Assembly: GCF_018406605.1 (NCBI RefSeq)
Contig: NZ_AP024545.1
Span: 1,178,001 to 1,242,000 of the forward strand
From: Noviluteimonas caseinilytica
Lineage (GTDB): Bacteria > Pseudomonadota > Gammaproteobacteria > Xanthomonadales > Xanthomonadaceae
Length of the DNA: 64,000 bases
Direction of reading: 5' to 3'
Both the position numbers and the translations under genes were made by a program. The notes beneath the pieces were generated by a model. The model was not told the DNA's origin, did not search any database, and worked only from the letters and a program-made list of their open reading frames with translations. Position 1 is the stretch's first letter; every line of letters begins with the position of its first letter. Shown here piece after piece: positions 1 to 9,518 of the stretch.

Positions 1-2754
1 CACCTGCGCCTGCGCGAGCGGCTGCTTGAGCATCACGCGGAGGTTCCCGCCGCGCGACACGTGCGGGTCGACCAGTTCGAGCTTCGCTTGCTGCGTTGCA
101 TCGATGTCGGACGTGCGACTCCACACGTACTGGTCGTGCACGACCGGCGCGGCGTCACCGCTGCGCGCAGTGATGCGATAGACGCCCGAATCCCGCCGCG
201 GGAACGTGCAATCCGAGGCACGCCCGGCCTCGAGCTTGCAGGCATGCAGCGGGCGAAGGTCGGCCGTCGTCTTTCCGTAGGCGACCTCGACATCGATCCT
301 GCCGCCGTCGATGCGCTGGCCGTCGGCGGTGGCAAGGATCGCTTCCATCGTCACCGGCGAGGTGGCATCGAGCCAGGCGGGGGCCACCTTCAAGCCGACG
401 TATCGTGCAAAGCGCGCATACGGGATGCGCACCGTGTTGCTGGTGGTGCCTTCGCGATCGCTGATCTGCGCTTCGGCGGTCAGCAGGAGTTCGCCGAATG
501 CGGGCAGCTTCGCACCGTCTTCGAACGCCACCGGGAGCCGGGCGTGCGCGCGGCCTTCGGCGTCGGTGGTCAACGTGAGCGCATCGGCGCCGCGCAGCGC
601 AGGGCGATCCTCGCTTTCGTCGCCCGCGAAGTCGTAGTCCGCCAATGCGGGATGGACATCGCCGAGGTCCGCCGGGCGCAAGCGCGCCTGCACGCTGTCG
701 ATCTCGGCGCCGGCCGCGACGCCGCCGGAGTAGTACCCGGCCTCGAGGTCGAACGCCACCACGTCGCCGTCGCGCAGCGTTCGCACGGGCGCGCTGGCGC
801 GCATCCACAGGTCCTGCGCGCGATAGGTGCCGACGAAGAAACATGCGCCGCTGTCGAAAGACGATCCGATGCAATAGCGGCCGTCGGGAAGGTGGATCGG
901 CAGGGTCGTCGTGCCCGCGACGGCTCCCATCGCGTCCAGCGCCCCGTCCCACGAGAACACGGCACGCGAACGGTCGTCGTCGCGCAGCACCAGGTGCACG
1001 ACCGCACCGGCCGGCGGAAGGCGGATGCCGCCTTCACCGACTTCCCTTGTCCAGATGCGCCAGGACACGCGATCCCCGGCGCGGTAAAGCGGGCGATCGG
1101 CGACCCCCCATGCCTTCGTGTCGGGCGTGCCGCGTTCCAGCGTGCCGCCCCAGCGGTTCACGGTGAGCGGCAGCACCGCACGGGATGCACCGCGCCGCGC
1201 GCCGGATTGCACGCGCACGTACCAGTCCGCGCGATCCTCGTCTTTCTTCGGCTGCGCGAAATCGCGCGGGAGTTGCAGGAGGGCGGTCCCGTCTTCCGCG
1301 GTGCGTCCGATGGCCACCGTGCGGGGCGCGCCGGTGGCCGCCAGCGAAATGAGTTCGACCTGCGCGCCCGCGATCGGCGCACGCCCTTCCCACGCGTTGG
1401 CCCACACCAGCACGTCGTTGCGGCCGGCGACGGCGTAGACGTCGAAATCCGGCGCCGCCGCGATCATCGCCGCCTTGGGATCGAGGTTGTCAGGCAGCGA
1501 GAACGTCGCGATGCCACCCGCCTCCAGCGCGCGGCGCGCGACGGCCGAGGCAACGCCCTGCGGTGTCGCGCCGGAAGCAGGCGTTGCGACGCGTTCGTCT
1601 TCGACGGTGCCCGCGAACCCGCGCACCACCATCGCGTCCGGCGGCAGGTTGCGCACCTGCACGACGGGCGTGGCGGGGTCCCCGAGGAGCGCATGCTCGT
1701 AGGTCGCGGTGAACGACGGGCGCGCCGCCACGGTCGAGGCGCGTGCGGCGATCGTCGTGGCCAGCGCTGCACCGTCCCGGGCGCGCACGCCGGCAATCGG
1801 GAACGTGGCGGTGGTGTCCGGCGTTTCGATCGTGAATTCGATCCAGCCGCCGGGCGAACGCCTTGGCACCGCGCGCTTGAGGTCGCCCTCCGTATCGAAT
1901 CCGTATTCGGTTCCGCTTGACGCGAATCGCATGGCCTGCGGCCACTCCGCGACGAACGCCTTGACCGCGGCGTCGTCCAGTTCCCGCGAGAACTGCACGC
2001 GCATGGGCTCGCCGGGCACGCACCCATCCAGCGCGATGCGGCCGTCGACCACATGCGCGAGGATCGGTGACGATTCGCCCGCACAGACGGCATTTCGCAA
2101 CTGGAACGCTTCGCCGACCCGCGCCAGCAGCAGTGTCTTGTCGTCCCGGCCCGTGAGCGGACCATCGAGCGCCTTCAGCCCGGGGACGATCGACAGCTTC
2201 ACCGTGGCATCGGTGCGCGTGGGCGGCAACTGCAGGATGAATCTCGACTTGAAGGCGTCGTAACGCTCCGCCGGGGGCGTCACCAGGGAAACCGGTACAC
2301 GGTTCCCGTCGATCTCCAGGCGCAGCACGGCCGCGGCGTCCCGCGCGTCGATACGGTGCAGCGAACGCAACAGGATGTCGGGAACGCCGGCCTTCCAGCC
2401 AGAGATCTCTGCATGGAGCGCCGGGCGCGGCGTTTCGCCGACCAGCGTCACGCCGGCGATTGGCGTGCCTTGCGTCGTCTTGAGTCCGTCAGCGAGCACG
2501 ACCCGGAAGCGGGTCGCCATCGGCGCCGGGGACTCGAATTTGCAGTCCAGCTGCGCGTCGTCGGTCCAGCTGCAGGTCATCGCGCGGGCCGGCGCCACCG
2601 ACACGAGCGATTCGGTGCGCGCGTTGTCGAGCACCTGCACCGGTTCGCTGAACTTGAGCGCGAAGCCCTGCTGCGTCACGTCGAGCCCGGGCTTCTGTGC
2701 GAACGCACTACCGGCCACGCACCACAACGCCAGCCCCCAGCCGATCGCGCGCAT
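1..2754 (-). CDS. alpha-2-macroglobulin family protein, N-terminal 918 residues (3' end outside window)
   Basis: This reads leftward off the window edge with no in-frame stop, so only the N-terminal part is present. It begins with a signal peptide (positively charged start, hydrophobic stretch, A-F-A before Gln), which suggests export to the periplasm. About 540 residues in there is an MG2-type motif (ADRPLYRAGDRVSWRIW), typical of the COG2373/YfaS branch of bacterial alpha-2-macroglobulins, which trap proteases. The bait region and any thioester lie outside the window. I chose the start at 2754 because AAGGAAG sits about 5 nt upstream; an in-frame ATG at 2772 is possible but would put a charged extension before the signal peptide. 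Family assignment is firm in outline; the exact subfamily is not. Confidence 0.8.
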   Translation of the reverse strand, partial: MRAIGWGLALWCVAGSAFAQKPGLDVTQQGFALKFSEPVQVLDNARTESLVSVAPARAMTCSWTDDAQLDCKFESPAPMATRFRVVLADGLKTTQGTPIAGVTLVGETPRPALHAEISGWKAGVPDILLRSLHRIDARDAAAVLRLEIDGNRVPVSLVTPPAERYDAFKSRFILQLPPTRTDATVKLSIVPGLKALDGPLTGRDDKTLLLARVGEAFQLRNAVCAGESSPILAHVVDGRIALDGCVPGEPMRVQFSRELDDAAVKAFVAEWPQAMRFASSGTEYGFDTEGDLKRAVPRRSPGGWIEFTIETPDTTATFPIAGVRARDGAALATTIAARASTVAARPSFTATYEHALLGDPATPVVQVRNLPPDAMVVRGFAGTVEDERVATPASGATPQGVASAVARRALEAGGIATFSLPDNLDPKAAMIAAAPDFDVYAVAGRNDVLVWANAWEGRAPIAGAQVELISLAATGAPRTVAIGRTAEDGTALLQLPRDFAQPKKDEDRADWYVRVQSGARRGASRAVLPLTVNRWGGTLERGTPDTKAWGVADRPLYRAGDRVSWRIWTREVGEGGIRLPPAGAVVHLVLRDDDRSRAVFSWDGALDAMGAVAGTTTLPIHLPDGRYCIGSSFDSGACFFVGTYRAQDLWMRASAPVRTLRDGDVVAFDLEAGYYSGGVAAGAEIDSVQARLRPADLGDVHPALADYDFAGDESEDRPALRGADALTLTTDAEGRAHARLPVAFEDGAKLPAFGELLLTAEAQISDREGTTSNTVRIPYARFARYVGLKVAPAWLDATSPVTMEAILATADGQRIDGGRIDVEVAYGKTTADLRPLHACKLEAGRASDCTFPRRDSGVYRITARSGDAAPVVHDQYVWSRTSDIDATQQAKLELVDPHVSRGGNLRVMLKQPLAQAQV

Positions 2755-2831
2755 CCGAGCTTCCTTTCCCATGATCCCCGCCCCGAGTGTTGGCACAGGC
2801 GCAGGGGAACGGCAAGGCGAGGAATTCGGGG

Positions 2832-3515
2832 TCAGGTCACCCGGGCGAGCATGCGCTGGCTGCCGATCAGGCGCGCCCAGCGGGTGCCGAGGTCGGTCCA
2901 GCAGACGAAATACGCTTCGGCGGCGATGCGCCACAACGTGGACGGGCCCATCGGCAGGCGCGGTTCGGCGGCGCACAACTCCCAGTCGTAGCCGAGCTGG
3001 CGGGCGAACAGGGCGCAACGCGCCAGGTGGTAGCGGTTGCTCAACAAGGTCACGCGGCGTGCGCCGTTGTTCGGCAACAGGCTGCGGGCATTGCGCAGGT
3101 TCTGCAGGGTGTCGCGCGATTCGGCTTCCATGCGCAGCGATGCGGCATCGGACACGCCGCGCGCGAGCAGGGCCGAGCGCGCGACTTCGGCTTCGGTGGG
3201 TTCGTCAGGCGCGCCGCCACCGAGCAGGATGAAGTCGGCCGGCGGGCGCTCGCGCCACAGGGCAGCCGCGCGCTCCAGGCGCGCGTCGAAATCCGCATCG
3301 ATGCGCCCGCGCGGCGCGTGCTTGCCGAACAGCAACACGCATTCGCCGCGTTCCGGCGTGCACGGTGCGCGGCGGGCCACGCGCAGCACGTGCAGGAAAT
3401 ACCCGAGGTACACCAGCCCCGCGCTGAGCACGCACGCGGCCAGCGCCACGAGCCCGGTCTGCAGGACATCGAGGTCGGCGGCGAGGCGCAGGCGATGGGC
3501 GATGCGGGTGGGCAT
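2832..3515 (-). CDS. YdcF/ElyC/SanA family (DUF218) membrane protein
   Basis: A 227-residue protein with one N-terminal membrane segment (about residues 20-42) followed by a DUF218 domain. The conserved family landmarks are visible: LLGGG near residue 97, ESRDTLQNLRNA near 130-141 and LLSNRYHLARC near 156-166. Family members are inner-membrane proteins linked to envelope polysaccharide metabolism and barrier function; the biochemical activity is not established. It lies 77 bp downstream of the alpha-2-macroglobulin start, in the same direction, so it is the upstream gene of that pair. Its promoter region is shared with the divergent pigment ketosynthase gene. Confidence 0.85.
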   Translation of the reverse strand: MPTRIAHRLRLAADLDVLQTGLVALAACVLSAGLVYLGYFLHVLRVARRAPCTPERGECVLLFGKHAPRGRIDADFDARLERAAALWRERPPADFILLGGGAPDEPTEAEVARSALLARGVSDAASLRMEAESRDTLQNLRNARSLLPNNGARRVTLLSNRYHLARCALFARQLGYDWELCAAEPRLPMGPSTLWRIAAEAYFVCWTDLGTRWARLIGSQRMLARVT

Positions 3516-3686
3516 GCCGGGGCTCGGACGGGGGAAGGGCGTGCGGGGTTCCGCACGACGCGCATTTTAAGTGCGCGACGTTCCGCGGGCCTGCGGCCTG
3601 GTCGGCGAAACGGCAACGTGCTGCCCTGCATTCATCCATGTGTATGCGGCAGGGCCGCGTCGTCTGGTCGTGCACGGGGCCGTGGC

Positions 3687-3692
3687 TATACT
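3687..3692 (+). promoter_or_regulatory. candidate -10 element of the pigment ketosynthase operon
   Basis: TATACT is the best sigma-70 -10 match in the 206-bp divergent space between the YdcF-type gene and the ketosynthase gene. It lies about 30 bp before the GTG start at 3722. The -35 region (about 3664-3669) matches poorly, so the promoter may need an activator or may lie elsewhere. Confidence 0.35.
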
Positions 3693-3721
3693 CCAAAGCC
3701 ATTCGGACCCGAGAGCCCCGC

Positions 3722-4948
3722 GTGCCCGCACAACCATCGACGCAAGGCACCCACGTCCCGATCCCGCCGCTGGCGATCCGCCACTACACGGCGACCACCG
3801 CCCTCGGCCCCGGCCGCGATGCCCTGCTCGCAGGTTTGCGCGAACGTCGCGGCGGCCTGCGCCGCAACGACTTCGGGAACGACCGGCTGGATTGCTGGAT
3901 CGGCCGCGTCGACGGGCTGGAAGACGCGGCACTGCCGCTTGAATTCAGCGATGCCGAATGCCGCAACAACCGCCTTGCGTGGCTCGCGCTGCAACAGGAC
4001 GGGATGTTCGGCGCCGTCCAGGCCGCGAAGGCGAAGTACGGCGCCTCCCGCATCGCGGTCGTGCTGGGGACCTCCACGTCCAGCATCGGCGCGACAGAAG
4101 AAGCGTACGCACGCCTGGAACCGGGCGACGACGGCCAACCCGCCTTCCCGCGCGACCTGCGCCAGCCGATGGTCCACACGCCGCATTCGCTGGGCGCGTT
4201 CGTGCAGCGCGCCACCGGATTGACGGGCCCGTGCGTGACGGTCGCCACCGCGTGTTCGTCGAGCGCGAAAGTCTTCGCGCAGGCCGCGCGGCTGATCCAT
4301 GCAGGACTCGCGGACGCCGCCCTCGTGGGCGGCGTCGACACGTTGTGCGGCAGCGTGCTGTTCGGGTTCAACGCGCTGGGCCTGGTGTCGCAGGCGCCGT
4401 GCAAGCCGTTCGATGCGACGCGCGACGGACTGTCGCTGGGCGAAGCCGGCGGTTACGCCTTGCTCGAACGCGCCGGCGACGACGACGCGCTCACCCTGCG
4501 CGGCTACGGCGAATCCAGCGACGCGCACCACATGTCCGCGCCGCATCCCGAAGGCCTGGGCGCGCGCCTGGCGATGTCGCAGGCCCTCGCGCGCGCGGGC
4601 ATCGACGCCGCCGACGTCGGTTATCTCAACCTGCACGGCACCGCCACGCCCGCCAACGACACCGTCGAAGCGCAGGCCGTCGCGCGCCTGTTCCCCGACA
4701 CGCTGCATGCCAGCTCGACGAAGGGCTGGACCGGACACACGCTCGGTGCGGCGGGCATCGTGGAATCGGTGATCGCGATGCTGGCGCTGCAGCACGGCCT
4801 GCTGCCGGGCATCCTCAACAGCGCCGAACGCGATGCCGCGTGCGGCGCGCAGATCCGTTTCGACAACGCCGAGCGCCCCATCCGGTACGCAATGAACAAT
4901 TCCTTCGGCTTCGGCGGCAACAACTGCTCGCTGGTGTTCGCCGCATGA
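3722..4948 (+). CDS. beta-ketoacyl-ACP synthase of the aryl-polyene pigment locus
   Basis: A ketosynthase of 408 residues from the GTG start at 3722. The reading frame extends back to 3638, but the extra residues are not family-like and would overlap the likely promoter. The three catalytic elements of condensing enzymes are present: Cys178 in TACSSS, His in NLHGTATPAND (about residue 310) and His in KGWTGHTLGAAG (about 345). Such enzymes extend acyl-ACP chains by decarboxylative Claisen condensation. The gene is the first of a five-gene operon and overlaps the next gene, a chain-length-factor-like partner, by 4 bp, so the two probably form a KS-CLF dimer that iteratively builds the polyene. 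The xanthomonadin/APE assignment rests on the whole neighbourhood. Confidence 0.9.
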   Translation: MPAQPSTQGTHVPIPPLAIRHYTATTALGPGRDALLAGLRERRGGLRRNDFGNDRLDCWIGRVDGLEDAALPLEFSDAECRNNRLAWLALQQDGMFGAVQAAKAKYGASRIAVVLGTSTSSIGATEEAYARLEPGDDGQPAFPRDLRQPMVHTPHSLGAFVQRATGLTGPCVTVATACSSSAKVFAQAARLIHAGLADAALVGGVDTLCGSVLFGFNALGLVSQAPCKPFDATRDGLSLGEAGGYALLERAGDDDALTLRGYGESSDAHHMSAPHPEGLGARLAMSQALARAGIDAADVGYLNLHGTATPANDTVEAQAVARLFPDTLHASSTKGWTGHTLGAAGIVESVIAMLALQHGLLPGILNSAERDAACGAQIRFDNAERPIRYAMNNSFGFGGNNCSLVFAA

Positions 4949-5772
4949 GTGCACTGACCGCCACCATCGAAGGCATCGGCTTCTGGTCCAACGGCCTGCC
5001 CGACTGGGACAGTGCACGCGCCTTCGTGCGTACCGGCACGTTGCCGGACGCCGCGCCCGCGCGTCCGTCGCCGGAACTGCTCGCGCCCAACGAACGCCGC
5101 CGCGCCCCGGAAACCGTCGCCGTCGCCCTCGACGTCGCGCTCGCCGCGTGCACGCGCGCCGGCCGTGCGCCGGCCGACCTGCCGTCGGTGTTCGCATCCA
5201 CGCACGGCGACCTCGGCATCACCGATTACATGAGCGCCACGCTGGTGGACAACCCGCGGTCCGTGTCGCCCACGCGCTTCCACAACTCCGTGCACAACGC
5301 CGCGGCCGGTTACTGGACGATCGGCGCCGGCTGCACGCAGGCGACCACCGCGATCAGCGCGTACGCGGCGAGTTTCGCCGAAGGCCTGGTCGAAGCCCTG
5401 GTGCAACTCGATGCGGGCGAAGACGCGATGTTGCTGGTCGGCTACGACGGCGCCGCCACCGGGCCGCTCGCCTCCGTCGCGAAGACCAGCGGCTTGCTGG
5501 GCGGCGCCCTGGTGCTGTCGCGCGCGCCGCGCAACGATGCGCCGCGACTGCGCGTCGAAATCCTCGAAGGCAACGCGCCCGTCGCGACCGGGCGCCTGGC
5601 GATGCACGCCGGCCGCAACGCAATGGCGCCCATGCTGCCGTTGTTCGACGCGCTGGCCAGCGGTGAATCCGTTGCAACCCTGCACGCCGGCCCCGGCCGC
5701 ATGCTGCGCATCACGCTGACGCAGGGCGCGACGATGGCTGCGCCCGAAGCCGCGGGAGTCGCCCATGCGTGA
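4945..5772 (+). CDS. beta-ketoacyl synthase chain-length-factor-like protein
   Basis: A 275-residue protein resembling the N-terminal half of a ketosynthase (beta-ketoacyl synthase-like domain). It has FASTHGDLGIT near residue 90 and SVHNAAAGYWTIG near 118, but no catalytic Cys in the expected nucleophile motif. This is what one expects of the non-catalytic partner in aryl-polyene KS-CLF pairs, where the partner shapes chain length. The ATG overlaps the ketosynthase stop (ATGA), which implies translational coupling and matched expression. The downstream glycosyltransferase overlaps its end by 8 bp. Confidence 0.85.
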   Translation: MSALTATIEGIGFWSNGLPDWDSARAFVRTGTLPDAAPARPSPELLAPNERRRAPETVAVALDVALAACTRAGRAPADLPSVFASTHGDLGITDYMSATLVDNPRSVSPTRFHNSVHNAAAGYWTIGAGCTQATTAISAYAASFAEGLVEALVQLDAGEDAMLLVGYDGAATGPLASVAKTSGLLGGALVLSRAPRNDAPRLRVEILEGNAPVATGRLAMHAGRNAMAPMLPLFDALASGESVATLHAGPGRMLRITLTQGATMAAPEAAGVAHA

Positions 5773-6595
5773 CGCCGCTGCCCTCGCGCAACGCACGTGC
5801 GTCGTGATCCCGGCGCTCAACGAACAGTTGCGCATCCGCGAAGTCGTGGAAGGCGCGCTCGCGCAATGCCCCAATGTCATCGTGATCGACGACGGCTCCG
5901 ACGACGGCACGTCCGACCGCATCGCCGACCTGCCGATCATTCTCTTGCGACACGAAGAACGCCAGGGCAAGGGCCACTCGCTGCGCGAAGGCTTCGCCGA
6001 AGCGATGCGCCGCGGGTTCGACGGCGTGCTCACGATGGACGGCGATGGCCAGCACCTCGCGGAAGACCTGCCGCGGTTGCTCGACGCCGCCGTGCGTTTC
6101 CCGGGCGCGCTGGTGATTGGTTCGCGGTTGCGCAAGCGCAGCCAGCAGCCGTTGTATCGCCGATTGGCGAACGAGTTCGGCGACTGGGGCATCTCGATCG
6201 GCTGCGGTTACCAGATCTCCGACACGCAGAGCGGCCAGCGCTATTACCCCGCCAACGTGTGCGCGCTCGACGACGTGCCCGGCGAAGACTTCGTGTTCGA
6301 AGCGCAGATCCTGATGTCCGCCTCGCGCAAGCTCGGCACGCGCGTGGTGTCGGTGCCGATCGAGTCGCGCTACCAGAGCCCGGAAGTCGGCGCGCTCCGC
6401 AAGAGTCATTTCCGGCCGCTGCGCGACCTGTGGCGCATCACCTCGCACGTGACGCGGCACATTCTGAGTTATGGCCAGTTGCGCGCGGACTGGCGCAACA
6501 CGCGGGCGCATCCGCCCGTCATCCACGATCCGACGGGCGAATTCGCACCGCCGCCCCCTTCGCTGCACCAGGCCTCCTTCCAGGAACGCTCATGA
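5765..6595 (+). CDS. glycosyltransferase family 2 protein in the pigment operon
   Basis: A 276-residue GT-A fold enzyme. Near the N-terminus VIPALNEQ starts the nucleotide-binding fold, IDDGSDDGT follows at about residues 40-48, and MDGDGQH (the DXD-like metal site) is near residue 89. DTQSGQR lies near 155. There is no C-terminal membrane domain, only a Pro-rich tail. GT2 enzymes of this type commonly occur in aryl-polyene clusters and are presumed to glycosylate the polyene or its lipid anchor; the acceptor cannot be read from the sequence. It overlaps its neighbours on both sides and belongs to the ketosynthase operon. Confidence 0.85.
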   Translation: MRDAAALAQRTCVVIPALNEQLRIREVVEGALAQCPNVIVIDDGSDDGTSDRIADLPIILLRHEERQGKGHSLREGFAEAMRRGFDGVLTMDGDGQHLAEDLPRLLDAAVRFPGALVIGSRLRKRSQQPLYRRLANEFGDWGISIGCGYQISDTQSGQRYYPANVCALDDVPGEDFVFEAQILMSASRKLGTRVVSVPIESRYQSPEVGALRKSHFRPLRDLWRITSHVTRHILSYGQLRADWRNTRAHPPVIHDPTGEFAPPPPSLHQASFQERS

Positions 6596-8268
6596 CCCCG
6601 CGCGCCGACGTCGTCATCCTTGGAGGTGGCCTCGCCGGCCTGACGCTTGCGATCCAGCTGCGGCAACGTGATCCGTCCACCGCGGTCACGGTGCTCGAGC
6701 GACGCAACCACCCCGTGCGCGAGGCCGCGTTCAAGGTGGGCGAATCCACGGTCGAGATCGGCGCGCATTATTTCTCGCACGTGCTCGGGTTCCGCGAGCA
6801 TCTTGAAACGAAGCAGCTGCGCAAGTTCGGCTTCCGCTTCTTCTTCAGCGAAGGGCGCAACGACGTCGACGATTGCACGGAACTCGGTGTCAGCGAATTG
6901 CTGCCCACGCCGTCGTGGCAGCTCGACCGCGGGCGCTTCGAGAATTTCCTCGGCGAACAGGCGCGCGCGCTCGGCGTCGCGTTCGTCGACGGCGCAACGG
7001 TGCGCACCATCGACCTCGCCGAAGGCGAAGCCGACCACCGCGTCACCTACCAGCACGACGGCGAGACGCACGAGATCGCGTCGCGCTGGGTCGTGGATGC
7101 CGCGGGCCGCGCGAGCCTGCTCAAGCGCAAGCTCGACCTCGCCCAGGCCAACGACCACGACGCCAACGCCGTGTGGTGGCGCGTGGATGGCTACATCGAA
7201 CCGCAGCAGTGGTCGACCGACGCCGAATGGCTGGCGCGTTGCAACCCGCCCGCGCGCTGGCGTTCGACCAACCACATGTGCGGGCCGGGCTACTGGTTCT
7301 GGCTGATCCCGCTGGCGTCGAACGCGCATTCGCTCGGCATCGTGTGCGACGCGAAGATGCATCCGCTCGACACGATGAACACGCATGCCAAAGCGATGGA
7401 CTGGTTGCGCGAGCACCAGCCGGCGATGGCCGAGGCGATCGACAAGCCGGAACACACGCTGCAGGACTTCCTGTTCTTCCGCCACTTCTCGTACGGCTGC
7501 AAGCAGGTGTTCTCCGGCGACCGCTGGGCGCTGACGGGCGAGGCCGGGCTGTTCCTGGATCCGTTCTATTCGCCGGGCAGCGACTTCATCGCGATGAGCA
7601 ACACCTTCATCTGCGACCTGATCGGCAAGGATCGCGCGGGCCAGAACTTCACCGCCTACGCGCCGATCTACGAGCAGCTGTACGTGTCGTTCTACGAAAA
7701 CACGCTCACGCTCTACCAGGACCAGTACCCGATCTTCGGCGACGCGCAAGTCATGCCGTTGAAGGTGATCTGGGACTACACGTATTACTGGGCGCTGCTG
7801 GCGCCGCTGTTCTTCGGCGAGCGGCTCACGTCGATCCCGTTGCTCGGCCGCCTGCGCGATGCCTTCCTGCAGGGCCGCGACCTCAACCTGTCCATGCAGG
7901 CGCTGCTGCGCACGTGGTACGAGCGCAACGCCGCGCCGGTCGAAGCACGCCCCGACGGACGCTTCCTCAACCAGTGGTCGATCGACTGGTTCCATGAAAT
8001 GAACCGCGCGTTGAACGATCCGCTGGACGACGCCGCCTTCGAAGCGCGCCTGCGCGACAACGTGGTGCGCATGCGGTGGCTGGCGGCGGAGATGCTGCGC
8101 GAGGCGCGCATCGACCATGCGGACATCGACGACCACGGGCTCGATGCGTTGCTCGCGCCCTATGCCGAAGCGGACGCGGACGCGCCGCGTTCGCTGGCGC
8201 CGGCGTGGTATGCGCGCTCGGTGCGGGCGTTGCATCGGGATGTCGAAGCCGAGGCGCTCGCTCCATGA
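6592..8268 (+). CDS. FAD-dependent oxidoreductase, flavin-dependent halogenase-like (first copy)
   Basis: A 558-residue flavoprotein. The N-terminal Rossmann motif (VILGGGLAGLT, about residues 8-18) binds FAD. The motif WFWLIP fits the WxWxIP signature of flavin-dependent halogenases, and FLDPFYSPG matches the second family signature. KVGESTVEIG sits near residue 46. The protein may halogenate the aryl head group of the pigment, as expected for brominated xanthomonadins, or may be a related oxidase; motifs alone cannot settle this. It is embedded between the glycosyltransferase and antiporter genes with 4-bp overlaps. A second, shorter relative lies at 16064-17449. Confidence 0.8.
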   Translation: MTPRADVVILGGGLAGLTLAIQLRQRDPSTAVTVLERRNHPVREAAFKVGESTVEIGAHYFSHVLGFREHLETKQLRKFGFRFFFSEGRNDVDDCTELGVSELLPTPSWQLDRGRFENFLGEQARALGVAFVDGATVRTIDLAEGEADHRVTYQHDGETHEIASRWVVDAAGRASLLKRKLDLAQANDHDANAVWWRVDGYIEPQQWSTDAEWLARCNPPARWRSTNHMCGPGYWFWLIPLASNAHSLGIVCDAKMHPLDTMNTHAKAMDWLREHQPAMAEAIDKPEHTLQDFLFFRHFSYGCKQVFSGDRWALTGEAGLFLDPFYSPGSDFIAMSNTFICDLIGKDRAGQNFTAYAPIYEQLYVSFYENTLTLYQDQYPIFGDAQVMPLKVIWDYTYYWALLAPLFFGERLTSIPLLGRLRDAFLQGRDLNLSMQALLRTWYERNAAPVEARPDGRFLNQWSIDWFHEMNRALNDPLDDAAFEARLRDNVVRMRWLAAEMLREARIDHADIDDHGLDALLAPYAEADADAPRSLAPAWYARSVRALHRDVEAEALAP

Positions 8269-9518
8269 GCCATTCGCTCCTGTTGCTCCAGCTCGTCGTC
8301 ATCCTCGCCACCGCGCGCCTGTGCGGCTTGTTGCTGCGCTTCCTCGGGCAGCCGGCGGTGATCGGCGAGATGGCGGCGGGGCTGGTGCTGGGGCCGATCG
8401 TGTTCGGTGCGATCGCGCCCGACCTCCACGCGCAGTTGTTCTCCAAGGCTTCGCTGGGCGGGCTGTCGTCGTTGTCCACGCTGGGCCTGGTGCTCTTCAT
8501 GTTCATCGTCGGCGCGGAGTTGCGTGCGCCCGATGGCGTGCGTGCGCAGGTGCGCGCTGCGGGCCTGGTTGGCGTGCTCGCGGTGGCGTTGCCGATGGTG
8601 GCGGGCTTCGTGATTTCGCCGTGGGTGTATCCGCTGGCGCCGGCCGGTGTCGCGTTCCTGCCGTTCGCGTTGTTCATGGCGGCGGCGATGTCGATCACCG
8701 CGTTCCCGGTGATGGCGCGGATCCTCAAGGATCGCGGCATGACGCAGACGCGCCTGGGACGGCTCGCGTTGAGCTCGGCGGCGATCGCGGACGTGTTCGC
8801 CTGGATCATGCTGGCGTGCGTGCTCGCGCTGATCGGCACCGAGCCCGGCGGGCTGCTCCGCACGGCTGTCGGGATGGCGGTGCTCACCGCCGTCGTCTTC
8901 GGTGCGTTGCGGCCGTTGTATGCGTGGCTGCTGCGGCGCTTCGCGCCGAGCGGCGAGCCCACGCAGATGCTGCTGGCTGCGTTGTTGTTGGGCATGCTGG
9001 CGTGCGCATTCGCGACGGAATGGCTGGGGCTGCACGCGGTGTTCGGGGCGTTCCTCTTCGGCGCGTGCCTGCCGCGCGACGAGCGCTTGCTGCGCTACCT
9101 CGTCGAGCGCCTGGAATACCTGGCCATCGTGCTGCTGATGCCGATCTTCTTCGCGCTGGCGGGCTTGAACACGACGGCCGATGCATTCGTCGGCGCCGGC
9201 ATGGGCGCGCTCGCGCTGGTGCTGTTGGCGGCGATCTTCGGCAAGGTCTTCGGCGGTGCGCTCGGTGCACGCGTGGCCGGCTATGGCTGGCGCGAGAGTT
9301 TCGCGACCGGCGCGCTGATGAACGCGCGCGGCCTGATGGAGCTGATCGTGATGAAGGTGGGCCTCGACGCCGGCCTGATCGGCCCGTCGTTGTTCACGAT
9401 GCTGCTGGTGATGGCGTTGGTGACGACGGTGATGACGTCGCCGTTGCTTACCTTGTTTGCGGGGCGCGCGTTGTTGCGGGAAGACGCGCAGGTCCGCGCG
9501 CCGGATCCCGCGCGCTAG
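8265..9518 (+). CDS. cation:proton antiporter, CPA2/Kef type
   Basis: A 417-residue integral membrane protein with about 12 hydrophobic segments, of the Na+/H+ exchanger fold. Recognisable features are FLGQPAVIGEMAAGLVLGP (TM2, residues about 22-41) and ITAFPVMARIL near 143-153. MNARGLMELIV near 350 is typical of CPA2 members. There is no C-terminal RCK/TrkA domain, so it is a transporter-only version. The start overlaps the halogenase-like gene (ATGA), which makes it the last gene of the pigment operon. Its role there is not obvious: it may support proton-motive-force-driven export or be an operon hitchhiker. Its stop shares a CTAG with the convergent fabG-like gene. Confidence 0.88.
   Translation: MSHSLLLLQLVVILATARLCGLLLRFLGQPAVIGEMAAGLVLGPIVFGAIAPDLHAQLFSKASLGGLSSLSTLGLVLFMFIVGAELRAPDGVRAQVRAAGLVGVLAVALPMVAGFVISPWVYPLAPAGVAFLPFALFMAAAMSITAFPVMARILKDRGMTQTRLGRLALSSAAIADVFAWIMLACVLALIGTEPGGLLRTAVGMAVLTAVVFGALRPLYAWLLRRFAPSGEPTQMLLAALLLGMLACAFATEWLGLHAVFGAFLFGACLPRDERLLRYLVERLEYLAIVLLMPIFFALAGLNTTADAFVGAGMGALALVLLAAIFGKVFGGALGARVAGYGWRESFATGALMNARGLMELIVMKVGLDAGLIGPSLFTMLLVMALVTTVMTSPLLTLFAGRALLREDAQVRAPDPAR

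Noticed and set aside
61..1920. A 619-codon open frame on the plus strand opposite the alpha-2-macroglobulin gene
   Set aside because: It mirrors the codon positions of the minus-strand gene in a GC-rich genome, has Arg/Gly/Ala-rich composition and no domain.
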